A stretch of 53,278 nt of DNA, from NCBI GenBank assembly GCA_001695595.3, contig MBPM02000237.1:1-53278 (forward strand), in the 5' to 3' direction. This document shows positions 22,573-34,022 of this stretch, piece after piece. This DNA is from Plasmopara viticola (lineage: Eukaryota; Oomycota; Peronosporomycetes; Peronosporales; Peronosporaceae). Below the pieces are notes generated by a model. It was not told the DNA's origin, ran no database searches, and saw only the letters and a program-made list of their open reading frames with translations. The stretch's first letter is position 1. Each line of letters starts with the position of its first letter. The translations under genes and the position numbers were made by a program.

Positions 22573-24526
22573 GATTATTGTATTTCTGCTGAGCCATTTG
22601 AAAAATGTATCTCAAGACCGCTTTTCCGACGTTGTTCAATTGGTCTATTATACGCATCGAATTCTCGCAGCCTCTAGCGATGGATGCTGAAAGATTGCTC
22701 GTCGATGGCAAAGAAAAAAAAAAAAAATAAGGTCCAAGAAAGTTTTAAAGATTCTAAATTGCCGTTGACGAAGGCTTGAGTACTATATCAATCATCATAT
22801 TCTAACTCTTATGCTAATCACTGAAAGCGAGAACCTCGCGTTGCGCTTAGTCTGGTTGTTGCGAAGGGTAATGCTGGCATTGTCAAGATGATTGGTGCTG
22901 ATATCGAAAGTAATTTATAGGCTCTCAATTAATGGACACATGCAGTAAAATGGAGCAATATATGTTTTATGAGAAACCATGTTTAGTCGCGCAATCGTGA
23001 GATTCGTCGATAGCATAGCAGTCAACCAAAACAGATTGGCTGACGCTAATCAGTTTCGGTTTAGCAATTTGACGGTATAGCTTTGGTATTCAAAGGTCAA
23101 ACTAGACCTAGCTGTGAGATTTGTGGATCATGACAGCACAGAGTTGTCTTGAACGCGTAGATTTGATTGCACAGAAACTAGTGTATACCATTAAAAAGAC
23201 GTAAAGCCGAGGAGGGGTTCGCACTCCTTGACCGCCAGGACTAGCTGCGTTTCCGTGTGGATTGCAAAGAAGCGTTAAGCACTTTCAAGGATGTTCAAAC
23301 TTATTAGGTGGCTTTAATTTCGCTTTGCGAAATATATGGAAGCCGCTAGACCGGCTCCGGCAAAACAGATAAACGGTTGTTCGAGTTTGAAATAATGAAG
23401 CAACAGGCGCTTCATAGATTGTTTGTAGCCTTTTGGCTGCACATTGAAGTATGGTGAAAATCACATTTGCGTTTGAAATTAGAATGCTCAGCGCCCGGCT
23501 TGAAGCTTTGCTGGAGTCGGGATATCTTTAAGGCGAGTAGTCTCTGCGCACCCTAAGTTCATAGACGTAAAGCTGTTGTAGTCTGTAGGATAATATTCCC
23601 TTGAGGCTAATTCGACCCTAAAACAGGTTCCATAACCCGTTTTTGTCTAATTTTTTAGTGACTTTTGATCGGGTGCAAAACGCTCTTTTTCTCGAGTTCC
23701 TTGTAGCGCTAAGTAAAGCAGAATCGGAGGTAGCGCCTGAAGAAACAGTGCAGTTGCAGTAAGGTTTCTCTGCAAATATGGCGATTTGTTAAACCAGCTC
23801 TTTTCATGTTTGCCACGCGCAGAATAGTCTCCGATACGTCCGTACAGTGCACAAAGCAGATGAGCGTACTATTTGACGCCATACATTGCATCGACAGGGT
23901 CATTCCCACCCATGAGATCATTTTTTTCTCGTTGTAACTGCTACTTAAGAAGTAAGCTGACCATTAGCGCTTTAACTTTTGCTTTAAATGGCAATTTGAG
24001 AATTACATGTCTTATCGCCAGCTATAATGGCATTCTAAGTCCCCGGAAAACGCCTCAATTTCTCAGCTTGGGTTTTACTTTTTTCTTGCTGACAATGACA
24101 CGTCGTGCATTTCAAGAGCATTCCCCTCAATCGACAAAGTCGTATCGACAACACTGTCGATACCACTGTAGTTGTGGTCTCTCTGTTTTGTTTTCATCGC
24201 TTGAATGCGGAGGTAAGTGTTGACAAACGGGCAAATCCATACGATTTTCATGCTTCTGATTATTAAAATTTTTCTAGAGTGGTCTTTGGCATAGGTGAAA
24301 CCTCGGTGTAGGTGCAGCGTTTGGTTAGGTGCACCTTTTATGCAAAGGCTACATTTGGTGCAGATGCACATTTTTAGGCAGAGAAAATTCTTTTGTTAGC
24401 ATAGGACTGGTCATCGTTGATTGACCCAATTGATCGATAGTCTCGTTTATAGTCATTGCTATGGCCGGACCGGCTTTTCGTTTAATAGTCCTAAAGAGTA
24501 CTTATTTCGCGTGATATCTTGGTAGG
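22573..24526. other. Gene-free stretch upstream of the LRRC9 relic
   Basis: No recognisable gene. A run of A residues lies near 22710-22730. Frames at 23709-23921 (minus) and 23873-24223 (plus) lack motifs. The part near 24500 may be the former promoter of the LRRC9 gene. Confidence 0.4.
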
Positions 24527-26790
24527 GTGGGGCTTATCGTGAGCAGTGTGGCGGACGTCATGTCAGCCTCGAGCTCGCTACCACCGATTGAACCTTTGCC
24601 TTTTGTTGAGAGTCGGTTGCATCTAATCAATTGTCCAGCAACCCGACTTTGCGCCACATATCATGCAGTCCGCAAGCACCCGGCACAAGTGCAGACGACG
24701 AATGGTTGTCCGAGAGCGATGGCAAACAAAGAGAGGCAGTAATCAGTACCAGAGACGTTTTGTCCGTCTTGCAACAAGAAAAAGTGCAGCTTTACCCGAC
24801 CTTGAAATATTATGTAGAGAGAATGGTCTTCCAGCCTTGCAATTTGCACGAACTAGCGAAGCAGTGACATCACTGGACTTATTTGTGGAATTTTATACAT
24901 CCACGAAGAGCGTCATGTTTTTTCCGGCGTTTAAGAAACTTTCAGTCGTTAATCAGCCGACGATCTGCGATCTTGATGGTGTCAATCGATGCACAAATTT
25001 GGAAAGTTTGTGTATGACCGAGTGTGGCTTGACAAAAATTGCAAATTTGAGGAATTGCTCAAAATTGAAGTGTTTGGATTTGAGCTCAAATAGGATCCGA
25101 GATTAGACAAGCTTGTCAGCCTAGAACTACTGTGAGTGAAACAAAATAGATTGAAGACGCTCGATGGTGTGTGGCGTTTGACGAAATTGACAGCTCTATA
25201 GGCGTGTCGGAATCAAATCGATCATATTGGTGCGTCGCTTAAGTGCTGCATAAATCTTACAGAACTTAACCTTGCTGACAACAAATTGTCAAAGTCAAGA
25301 GATTTATTGTCACTCGTAATTTTGGACCAACTTTCAAGTCTCACTTTGAGCGATGCACAATCCACTTTGTCAATTATACAACTATCGTACGTGTTTAATC
25401 AATCAATTACCCCGATTGGAAGTATCGGCGCGAAACAAATACATCGCTGAAGCCACAATAATTAAAAAAGCAATGTACTGTAACATGCGAATCATGGCAA
25501 TCAAACGCGAAGTGCATGATCGTATCCGACAAGGTGAGACAATCCGCAAGAAAGCGGGGAAACAAGCATATGGAATTTGATACGGCAAAAGAAAGAGATT
25601 GAGTGCTTTTTCATTAAGAGCAAGAACAACTTGGTATCGCTAGCGATGATAACGAAGCTAGAGAAGAAGCTTAATTGTGTTAATTCTTGGAGGCGAGACC
25701 AGTCTTTCGTATGATTCAAGACTTTGACCGATTACGAACAGATCTTTGGTCTTCATCTGATTAAAATGTCGCGCGTCTGAAAAATAGAGAGTGGTGGTAA
25801 TATTCAATTAGAAGATGGACAACCATCCGATGTGGGGTTTGGATCGTGTGTGGAGCTTTACTGCTCGCAATTATTTCTTTTGGGGCTGCAGAAATTTGGT
25901 ATCAGGGACATTCAAAATGATCGAGTTACACGGATAAAAAGTAGATTTTTACGGAATCGATTCCAGGCTCGAATAGAAGAGGTGCTGACTGCTTCCGACT
26001 TGAAATCGAAGGATAAATTATTAAAAAAAGATTTGACAGTGTCCAATAACACTTTAATTGGGGAGCGAGATAGTGATGCGTCAACGGATAAGATGTGTGG
26101 AACATCACAAGACCAGTGTAGGATAATTACTCTGGATCAACACTAAAGACTGCAATGGAATATTTGTTTTAAGCTCCGCCTACACGGCTTAATGATCGAA
26201 CTTTGTGTAAGTCGGTAGGCTTAGAGAGCCTATTTATTGCGGAAAATGGATTCTTGGATCTAAGCGGAACCGACTTTGGTGCTGCAATCAAACTTTCCAA
26301 TTCAGTCGCGTTACTTGATGCACCACAAATCACAGCGGCAATTTTCGCAACGAGCATTAAAAAAAGAAACGATGCAAATAGTCTGATACAAAAAGAGATT
26401 CGCTTGGGCGCAGATATGAATCACACTTTGGAAAATGCTGCATTGCGAGAATTAGATCCCCCTTCTCGTGTACTGCTTGTGGCAAAAGTGTTCCGGGCCA
26501 AACAAAAAGTTTGAGCAATACGGAAGTGCTTCTTGCAAAAACAACGTCCGGTTCAATTTACAATAAATCGATGGATTGTTCAGGATGTAAAGTTTGCAAG
26601 TGGTTCATGAAGGTGCTTCGGCTGCCATCGCAGGAGAAGATTTGGCAGCAAATCAGCAAAAGTTATTTGATAGAGCAGTGGTTTTACCGGAATTATCCGT
26701 TGAGTATCAATTCATATTTCAAATTGATGCGGCAGTTTCGCTCAACTCTTCTCACATCACCTTGCGTCGGACTTGACGAAAAAGATGATG

Positions 26791-26862
26791 CCTTTGTGGC
26801 GTCATTACTATACAGATAGATACCTTTGTGGCGTCATTACTATACAGATAGATACCTTTGTG
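26791..26862. repeat. Tandem duplication, 32-bp unit, two and a quarter copies
   Basis: The unit, beginning CCTTTGTGGCGTCATTACTA, occurs at 26791-26822 and 26823-26854 with no visible difference, and its first 8 bp recur at 26855. It lies inside the LRRC9 relic, between its two LRR blocks. The identity of the units suggests a recent slippage or duplication event. Confidence 0.9.
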
Positions 26863-27015
26863 CAAAATACCGCATTTAGCGGACCGGATTTTTACAATCG
26901 TGTAGAAATTGTCTTTCTTTTAGCACCGAAGATACCTATGAGCAAAAATACCGCATTCAGCGGACCGGAAGTCTACAATCATCTAGAAATTGCCTTTCTT
27001 TAAGCACCGAAGAAA
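26855..27015. repeat. Tandem duplication, about 80-bp unit, two copies
   Basis: Two diverged units lie at about 26855-26934 and 26935-27015. Shared blocks are AAATACCGCATT, AGCGGACCGGA, TCTAGAAATTG or its variant, and TTAGCACCGAAGA at the end. It directly follows the 32-bp duplication and starts with the same CCTTTGTG-type word, so the two arrays may have arisen together. More substitutions here mean an older event. Confidence 0.85.
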
Positions 27016-30000
27016 CACTTGTGCTCTTGTTGCAAAGAGAACCGGATAGATCGAGTCACCAAGCATTTTGATGCGATTAGAATCGGCCAAGACTAGTCAT
27101 CTGCGAAATTTAAGTTTGCTCGGATGTGAATAAGACGCGGTTCCAGACTTATCGTTTCTTGACAACTATAACAAGATACAAGCCTCTAGCAATATGAAGA
27201 ATCTCCCCAAATTGCTTACGTAAGACTTATCGTTCAATCAAATTGCACGTTAAGAACACTTTTAGACGCTTTGCTGTTTATAAATACTTGATTTCACGCA
27301 CAATCTGATTCGGTCATTTGACGAGGTGGACCGCATTTGGCAAACAGTAGGGCAATTTGCACTGGAAATTCGCAAAAACAAATTCGCGGATCCAAGCCCT
27401 ACAGACTTCACGTGCTTCAGTTATTGCCAAAGCTTACCCAGCTGGACCAACGAGCAGTACTACATACAGAAATTATCACTGCTTAATCGTTGATTACTCA
27501 ATCTCGCTCTGGACACCACCATGTCAGAGGGCTCGCAAATTTACGCCACCAAGCTTAACACCAGTACAGTCCTTTAATTATCTTCTTAAGACCGATGAAA
27601 ATAGAAGTTTTATCTCATCAATGTGCAAATCTAACTGGAATTCAGTTGAAGAGATCGATTTGAGTCACCAATTGCTTGTATCGATAGAGGGACTGACTGA
27701 CGCAGCCAATTTACGTGTGGTGTCTTTTTCGACAATATGATCAAACGAATTGATGGCTTTCAAAAATGCACACGACTTGAGAGCCTCAATTTAGTTGACA
27801 ACGAGATCACAAGGGTCGAAAGTTTTAGTCAACTTACGTTTTTGAAATCTTCGAGTCTTGGGCGCAATAGGGTAACTAGCATACCGCTTATTAACTCGTT
27901 GGAAAATTTGATCCATCTTTTTGTCGAAGAAAACCAAATTTCTAGCTTACGAGGTCTTGGTTCGGCATTGAAGCTGGTGGAGCTCTACTTAGCTAATAAT
28001 CGAATCGGCAATTTAAAGGAGATTCAACAGCTAAAATCTCTGCCGAATCTCACGATTCTCGACTTGTCTGGAAATAAAATCACATGTATACCAGACTATT
28101 GCCTTTACTCTGTCTTTCACCTTCGGCAAGTTAAAGTATTGAATAGTGGTAGTGTTTCCATGCATGATCAAAGCAACGCTAAGGAGAAGTACACTGGAAA
28201 ATCAAATTTCGAGCTCATTTTGGAGAAATGTGCTGGCAATGGCAGGGGCACACGTATTGGTTGCAAAGAATCTTTTCTTGGACAGTTGCTTAATGTGGAT
28301 GTCTCCTCGTGCCAAATTCAAGACATTGGGCAAGTTTCTGGTAACATCTTTACAAATATGATCGAGTGAAATCTCGATAACAACCTTATCACTAATATTT
28401 TGGACTAAAGGCGCTACCGAAATTGCGAACTTTGAAGCTTGATCGTAATAGGATTGAGAGATTAGTTCCTGTAGATGCTACGTGCAATGGTGGGAGAGTG
28501 GGAATTTTAGCTTGCCTGAAACTCGAGGAGCTTCAGCTTGCTCACAATTAGATCACGGACATGTCGTTGCTAGGGCTTCAGTTTTTGACTTCGCTCAAGG
28601 TATTCTTTTTGACTTACGCTCAAATTAAAGGGAGATCATTAAAATATATATTGTACCTGCAGCTTCTCCATCTGCAAAGCAATGCCATCGAGTTTCTTGG
28701 AGGACTTGAATGCAACACGAAGCTTGTGGAATTACGCTTAGATAAAAATCGTATTTGTCAACTAGATTCTCATTCGACTTTCGCTTTGCTTGAATGCTTA
28801 TATCTAAAGGACAATGTACTCAAATCGTTGTCAAATTTTGGCAATATGCTAAATTTAAAGGTTCGTAGGTCCAATGTATTTAATCAAGTGAATGAAACTG
28901 AGAGCGCTGCTTGTAGACTTTAATGCTGTCCAATAATCGACTAGGTGAAGTTGAGGAGGTTGAGAAACTCGTGGCGCTACCCGCGTTGGTCACTTTGAAG
29001 CTCAACAATAATCCTATGACCAAAAAACATTTATACCGACATCATGTGATTCACAAACTCGAATTGCTTAAGACATGAGATGGCAAGGATATTTATAGTG
29101 ACGAAAAAGAGCGAACTCAGATAATTTTCGCTCATGAATGCGCAGCATTTGGAGCAGTATTGGCTGCCCCCGAAAAAGTGATGGAGAGTTGCACAAAATA
29201 CTCGACTCAGCTTGTCTTGGCGCCGTCAAGTATTCCGAAAAACAATTTACACTCAATGAGTATGTCTCAATCGTACGGAGTTGCTAATGAGAAGGTCACT
29301 GGGTCTTATTTTTGTAAAAGTCTCTCTTTAAATGTGTCACAACAGCAAGTGCCACCAGCTGTACCAACAATTTCGCGACCGGAGCATAGAGGATTGTTTT
29401 CGATAGGACCCTCTAAAACTAACACTCGGTCACTGCGGGTAGAAACATACTATTCACATCGTAGTCACAGCTCTCACGGAAGTCGAGTAAGCTGGCAAGT
29501 TGGTACCGTCCATGCAGGAGGTGGCACAACATTTTCATTTTTATTATCAGCCACAGTTGCGTCGGCTTTGAGTGCAAACTTACCTGGTATTAGAACGCGA
29601 AGACAATTCTTGAACATATATTATGACCAGCAGCACAGTAGTAGTATTTTGCGCCCATTCGACAATAGTCTAGGACTCACCAGTCAATCTATAGGGCGTC
29701 AGGTCCATGTCAAAGATGGCGAAATGAAGCGTCCTGTTGGCAAACAAGCTGTCGCACAAAACCGTAGTGCAACGATAAGAAAAGGTTCTGGTTGATGCTT
29801 TTTGTTGCATCACTTTAATGTGTTACCGTATGAAGTTGTTTGTTGACACCTTTGTAGCTCGGTTCAATTACCAATCTTTGCATCCAGAATCACCTTATTT
29901 AGCCGACAATTCGATCTCTGACACCAAATACTATCCGAACAGAAGCTTGTGCGGATATGTTGAAACGTACGGCACCCAGACAAGGCATTATAGATCTCCA

Positions 30001-30260
30001 GTAACAATTAGTTCTCAATTCACCTCAAATGCACGACAGCAGAAGAGAAGCGTTTATGATAGTCCTACCGACACAAAGGTTGGAATATAAAGCAAGCTAG
30101 TGACGGCTTAAACTCAATAACGACAGCAGAAACATTTAAAAGTCCAACGATTTTGGAAAAAATTGCAATTTAAAAGCTAAGCCCTGTATATTTGCCTTCA
30201 GTAGGATCAATTGGAATTACAAGAAGAATTCATCAATAACGATCAGGAGAGAACTGGTCA

Positions 30261-30464
30261 TCACGGCAAACAGAGAAGCATTAAAAATATAGATACAATA
30301 TACAAAGGGTACCTAAAAAATACTTCAAGCAAGGGTCCAAACTTGGTTGCTGGAGTTAAAGCCTCAGACTGACGTGCAAATGTCTTAGGTGTGAATTGTC
30401 CATCATTCAATTGTTGGATTTGCGAATTTACTTCATCGGCCACTCTCCCTGCAATAGCACCCAC
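30261..30464 (-). other. Coding-like segment downstream of RPS15, unassigned
   Basis: A minus-strand frame encodes GRVADEVNSQIQQLNDGQFT and continues PKTFARQSEALTPATKFGPL before becoming hydrophobic. It is preceded by an acceptor-like CTATTGCAG, so it could be an exon or relic. No neighbouring exon or family could be found. It does not belong to the RPS15 reading frame. Confidence 0.25.
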
Positions 30465-30651
30465 TGAACTTTATCTCCAGACTCGACTATCTAATAGAAA
30501 CACGTCAATTGACATTTAAGTTGGATAATACTCGAAAAGGCTCTTCGAAACTAGAAAAGTGTATTACATTGGCTCAACCCAAAGAGGAGCAGCATAAAAA
30601 TTCATACCACTTACTACTTACCCCATGATTCTTTTTACCCTTTCAAATCGA

Positions 30652-31352
30652 TTACTTTAGTGGGATAAAACGCGAAGAGTTGGTGGCGCCAATACCGGGG
30701 CGACCGTGAGTAACTGGCTTGTACGAAATGGCAAATTCACCTAAGTAGTGACCAATCATCTCGGGCTATTACGAAACATTATGACATAAAAGTTAGCTTA
30801 TTACATTGGCCTTTTATGCCAAACCAATACATGTGAAAAGCTCCCTGGGTCGCCCCTTACACAGAATGTCGACAAGGGGGTGGCAGCCGGGTGTGAAATG
30901 TCACCAACACTAGCAAATATGATGGTATTAGTGACCACCGCTCTTCGGGTAATAAGCCGCACACCCCCCGAGAGCCACGAACGATTCTGGAATCATACCT
31001 TGATTTCAATCCCGTTAAACTCCTTGCCGTTGTACACACCGACAACCGAGCCAATCATTTCAGGCACGATAATCATGTTACGCAAGTGAGTCTTAATGCC
31101 TTCGGGACGTTCCATGGGTTTTGCAGCGGCCTTGGCCTTGCGTAGACGCTTGATTAAAGCCATTGGCTTGCGCTTCAGACCGCGCGAAAAACGACGGCGA
31201 GCACGAGCATTCACCAGCTCCATAAGCTCCTCATGGTTTAGGTCGAGGAGCTTGTCCAAATCCACACCACGGTAGCTAAATTTGCGGAACGTGCGCTTCT
31301 TGCGCAGAGCGGCGAGCTCGAGGTTCTTGTCTTCCACGGATTGGTCAGCCAT
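30652..31352 (-). CDS. RPS15: 40S ribosomal protein S15 (uS19)
   Basis: A component of the small ribosomal subunit head, needed for 40S assembly and export and lying near the decoding site. Two exons fit: 31352-30999 and 30765-30652, with a 233-bp intron (GTATGA...TAATAG) that is longer than most in this window. The product is 155 residues. Family blocks are complete: [60 protein letters not shown], and in exon 2 [20 protein letters not shown] ending in SSRFIPLK. The start at 31352 gives the usual short acidic lead; an upstream in-frame ATG exists at 31406 but would add residues foreign to the family. The gene is divergent from RPP30, with 138 bp between start codons. Confidence 0.97.
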
Positions 31353-31490
31353 TGTTTTCAGTAATGCCACATTGATAGATATTATCAAATATTGACTGGC
31401 GCACATTTACTCTCTGTATCATTGGTTTAAAATGGAATAGATGTAATTACAGAAGATATGTGTTTCTACGATCATTTTTAGCACGAGGTG
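31353..31490. promoter_or_regulatory. Shared intergenic region between divergent RPS15 and RPP30 starts
   Basis: Only 138 bp separate the two start codons, so both 5' leaders and promoters must lie here or overlap the genes. A bidirectional promoter is inferred from spacing. No core element could be identified with certainty. Confidence 0.5.
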
Positions 31491-32511
31491 ATGGTATATG
31501 TGGACCTGAATGTGCGCGCGACGGCGCGAGTGTCAGCAGGCGAGCTGCAGCGATGTTTGTGGCCACTTTGTATCAGCGTATTGTAAACTAGTAAGGCTTA
31601 TGATGTTGCTGCCTCTAAGATGGATACAGTATCGTGTGCGTTAATGTTGACTACGATGGCAACAAGAAGCTCGATCCAGTGACGATGCTGCCAGATTTAC
31701 CGCAAATAGCGCAAAAAGACAAGGTTGGGAAGGCCCTTAAGCGAACTAAGCTATACACCGCATCTCCGGAAAGTGGCTTGCACTTGAAGGATGATCATTG
31801 TACAGCTAATAAGAAGGCACTAAGGCAGCGTAAGCGTATCACACTCAAGTTGGAGGAGGTGGCAGACGCACAAAAACTCGTAGGTTTAAATACTTTTGTG
31901 TATCTCGCTGGTGTGAAGAGAAGCTCACTGTTTTTGAGCTGCTGCAGATAGCATCGGATGAGGTAAAGGCATACGATGTTGTAGCCGCCGAGGCTATGAC
32001 ACCCAAGGTGTTTCAATTTCTGTGTGAGCAAGGCGACATTGACTTGATCACATTTGACGTTACAAATCGGCTACCATTTCAATTAAAGCGACCATGGGTG
32101 CGTGGTGCTTTGTATTGTTGCTAATCTTATCAACTAGTAAGATTATCTCACTCGACGTAATTTCGATCTTAGATTGCCACTGCAATGAAGCGTGGTCTCT
32201 ACTTTGAAATTACATATACACCGTGCCTTGGTGATACCGCTGGTCGACGATACTTCTTCTCCAATGCTAGCAATTTGGTCCGTGTCACAAATGGAAAGAA
32301 CTTGGTTTTCTCTAGCAGTGCAACTCGCGACATCCTACTTCGTTCACCTTATGATGTCATAAACATCGGGCTCTTAGCTGGACTGAAATACGGTCAAGCG
32401 CTTGACGCGATTTCCACATCATGTCTGGCTGTGCTTGAGCACGCAGATAGACGAAGAGGAATAATAGGGAGCGTGCAGGTGCAAGACACGGAAAATCTTG
32501 CTATGGATTAA
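31491..32511 (+). CDS. RPP30: RNase P/MRP protein subunit Rpp30-like (Rpp1)
   Basis: A TIM-barrel-like protein subunit of nuclear RNase P and RNase MRP, acting in tRNA 5' processing and rRNA maturation. The start at 31491 gives MVYVDLNVRA, the expected first strand. The middle contains RKRITLKLEEVADAQKL to 31879. A 68-bp intron (31880-31947) leads to YDVVAAEAMTPKVFQFLCEQ and DIDLITFDVTNRLPFQLKRP (exon to 32097). A 75-bp intron (32098-32172) leads to IATAMKRGLYFEITYTP, RRYFFSNASNLVRVTNGKN and RSPYDVINIGLLAGL, stop at 32511. Between about 31560 and 31640 the first frame meets a TAA and the text continues in another frame (KAYDVAASK, then VNVDYDGNKKLDP). This is either one or two very short introns I could not place or a genuine 5' break. 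The C-terminal two thirds are intact. Confidence 0.85.
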
Positions 32512-32554
32512 TCACGTCGTATTAACCTTAGGATTGTCTTTCGTTTTCAAGCCT

Positions 32555-33245
32555 CTATGATTGATCCATTAACTCCGCAGAGTCGTCATCGCTGACAAAT
32601 GTCTCCTGATCTCTTGCAAGTTTGTTATTATATTCCTTCTCTCTCACACCTTCATCTTGCACAGCTTTAAAGAGTGAATTCTCGGTCTCCTCCGCATCCG
32701 ATGGCTCGTCCACTGACATCACGCCATCATCGTCGTCCCCCTCGTTTGTGTCAATGGCCACATCGTCCAGCTGCTCAACGACCTCGTTGGTAGTATCGCC
32801 ACCCTCCTCCTCTTCCTCAGCCACAATGTTCTTTTGTTTTATCTGACAAGCGGCAGCCTTTGCTTCTGTAGCAGCAATAGATTTCAGTTTATTGTTGATT
32901 CCGTGTGGCACCAAACACTTACCACGCAGGCACGCCTCAATAGGCTCAATAAAGTGCTCAAAGTCTGCGTCTCGTAGCGTCTGTAGCACATCCTTTAGTG
33001 TAATAGTGCTGCGTTTGTTGGCTATCGAAGTTTCGTGCGCTCTGCAGCAATCGCACCAGTAGTCGGTCAGCAAATCTACCAGAAGCAATAACGCTTTGAT
33101 TGCCGCACAAGGATGCCAAATACAGGGTAAATACACTGGTCGCAGAATTGAGCGTCTGTCTCGCATCCTTCGTCAATATTGCGCGGTCCGGTAGCGTCCT
33201 CTTAACAGCGCGTGCGGTCAAACTAGACGCATGCTCGTGCTCCAT
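32555..33245 (-). CDS. DNA polymerase epsilon subunit 3-like histone-fold protein (POLE3/Dpb4/CHRAC17)
   Basis: In other eukaryotes this protein pairs with a second histone-fold partner in DNA polymerase epsilon and in chromatin remodelling complexes. Two exons fit: 33245-33109 and 33041-32555, with a 67-bp intron (GTGCGG...CTGCAG) that splits the central helix; the product has 207 residues. The histone fold spans about residues 17-90: LPDRAILTKDARQTLNSATS, VFTLYLAS, AHETSIANKRSTITLKDVLQ, FEHFIEPIEACL. A long acidic tail (runs of Glu and Asp, about residues 115-200) follows, as in CHRAC17 and Dpb4. The gene ends about 43 bp from the RPP30 stop (convergent), and its start lies 85 bp from the divergent dehydrogenase relic. 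The subunit could serve other histone-fold complexes. Confidence 0.9.
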
Positions 33246-33330
33246 ATAGTAAGAATGGCAGCTAGAAACCCTCAGTCACAATATTTGGTGTGTCAAAAAG
33301 AAAAAGTAGCCATCGCCTGTTGCTGGGCAA
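33246..33330. promoter_or_regulatory. Shared intergenic region between POLE3-like gene and dehydrogenase relic
   Basis: Only 85 bp separate the divergent start codons. The spacing implies a common promoter region, now serving one live gene and one broken one. No specific element is claimed. Confidence 0.4.
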
Positions 33331-33895
33331 ATGAATGACGCTGGTGTCCGCGATGCAGAGCTTGCAGCGTGCGTTGCAACTCTACAAAAGTTGCATAAAG
33401 ACAAACATTGCCAGCAGTTTCCGCAGCTACCGCATTTAAGCTGCTACGGACGGCGCTGATCCAAGTATAACAGACCTGTTCTTTCAACAGGTAGCGACAA
33501 TGTTTGTCAAGAGTGCATCAAAAGTGCGCAAGAGAGCAACAAAGGTAGGGCGCGCAAGGCAATACGCGCAAGGCAATAAACGCTTGATCAGCAATATGTA
33601 AGCGACACAAGATTGCTTGCCAAGCGAATCGCGCTATCGGTGGCGCTTCAGACACAGAATCCGCAGCTTGCCAATGTTCCGGACGGAGTCGCGGCGGCGG
33701 GCACGAGATGAAACCAGAAAAGAACGCATTAGAGATGAAACCAGAAAAGAACGCATTAGAGATGTTTACTATCACAGGGCTTGCTACACGTGTAAGGTCA
33801 CGTTTCGCAAGCTCCGTCACTTCTACGACCGACTCTGTCCGACTTGGGCTGAACTTATTTACCAGAAGTGTCCCTCTATCTTTCTGGAGCAATAG
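33331..33895 (+). pseudogene. Truncated 5' part of a zinc-finger short-chain dehydrogenase-like gene
   Basis: The pieces follow the N-terminal region of an oxidoreductase family in which a Cys-rich finger precedes a Rossmann SDR domain. From 33331 comes MNDAGVRDAELAACVATLQK, broken at a TGA (33457-33459). Near 33500 comes VATMFVKSASKVRKRATK, then LQTQNPQLANVPDGVA. In a third frame follow ACYTCKVTFRKLRHFYDRLC and PTW, where the usual second Cys of CPxC is Trp. The frame ends at 33895, and no Rossmann TGxxxGIG segment follows. A LINE derivative begins 128 bp downstream, so the rest of the gene was probably lost by insertion and rearrangement. A 27-bp tandem duplication sits inside. Some breaks could be introns, but the missing catalytic domain makes it non-functional. 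Confidence 0.6.
33705..33764. repeat. 27-bp tandem duplication
   Basis: The unit, starting GAGATGAAACCAGAAAAGAA, occurs at 33705-33731 and 33732-33758 with no difference, and six more bases match at 33759-33764. Because the unit length is divisible by three, it repeats nine residues in every frame. It lies in the dehydrogenase relic just before the Cys-rich finger. Confidence 0.95.
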
Positions 33896-34022
33896 AGCAA
33901 CAACAAGGCGTGCATTCACGCTTTTGAAACGCTGAGATGCTTTCCGGCCACAGATCCGTCCTTTCTATCATCTAGTACGGGCGCACTTAAGTAACAATTA
34001 AGCGTACATTAACCATTTTTTT

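Larger units (their letters stand above)
24527..30090 (+). pseudogene. Decayed LRRC9-like leucine-rich-repeat gene
   Basis: Across 5.5 kb, pieces in all three frames follow the order of the LRR-containing protein 9 family. The N-terminal block (LEILCRENGLPALQ, TNLESLCMTECGLTKIANLR) and leucine-rich repeats are followed by CQLYNYRTCLINQLPRLEVS, KKAMYCNMRIMAIKREV, then FGSCVELYCSQLFLLGLQKF and VTRIKSRFLRNRFQARIEEV. A second repeat array lies at 27600-29075 (CTRLESLNLVDNEITRVESF, LVELYLANNRIGNLKEIQQL, AKEKYTGKSNFELILEKC). A low-complexity tail ends near 29795 or 30090. Stops break it at 25104-25106, 25133-25135 and 25199-25201, with further frame changes near 25360, 26500, 27730 and 28400. No intron model removes them all. 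LRRC9 is tied to motile cilia in other eukaryotes; its decay fits loss of flagella. Confidence 0.85.

Noticed and set aside
33518..33919. Minus-strand frame of 133 codons with a repeated NAFFSGFIS peptide
   Set aside because: The plus strand carries the CYTCK...HFYDRLC finger; the repeated peptide is only the reverse of the 27-bp duplication.
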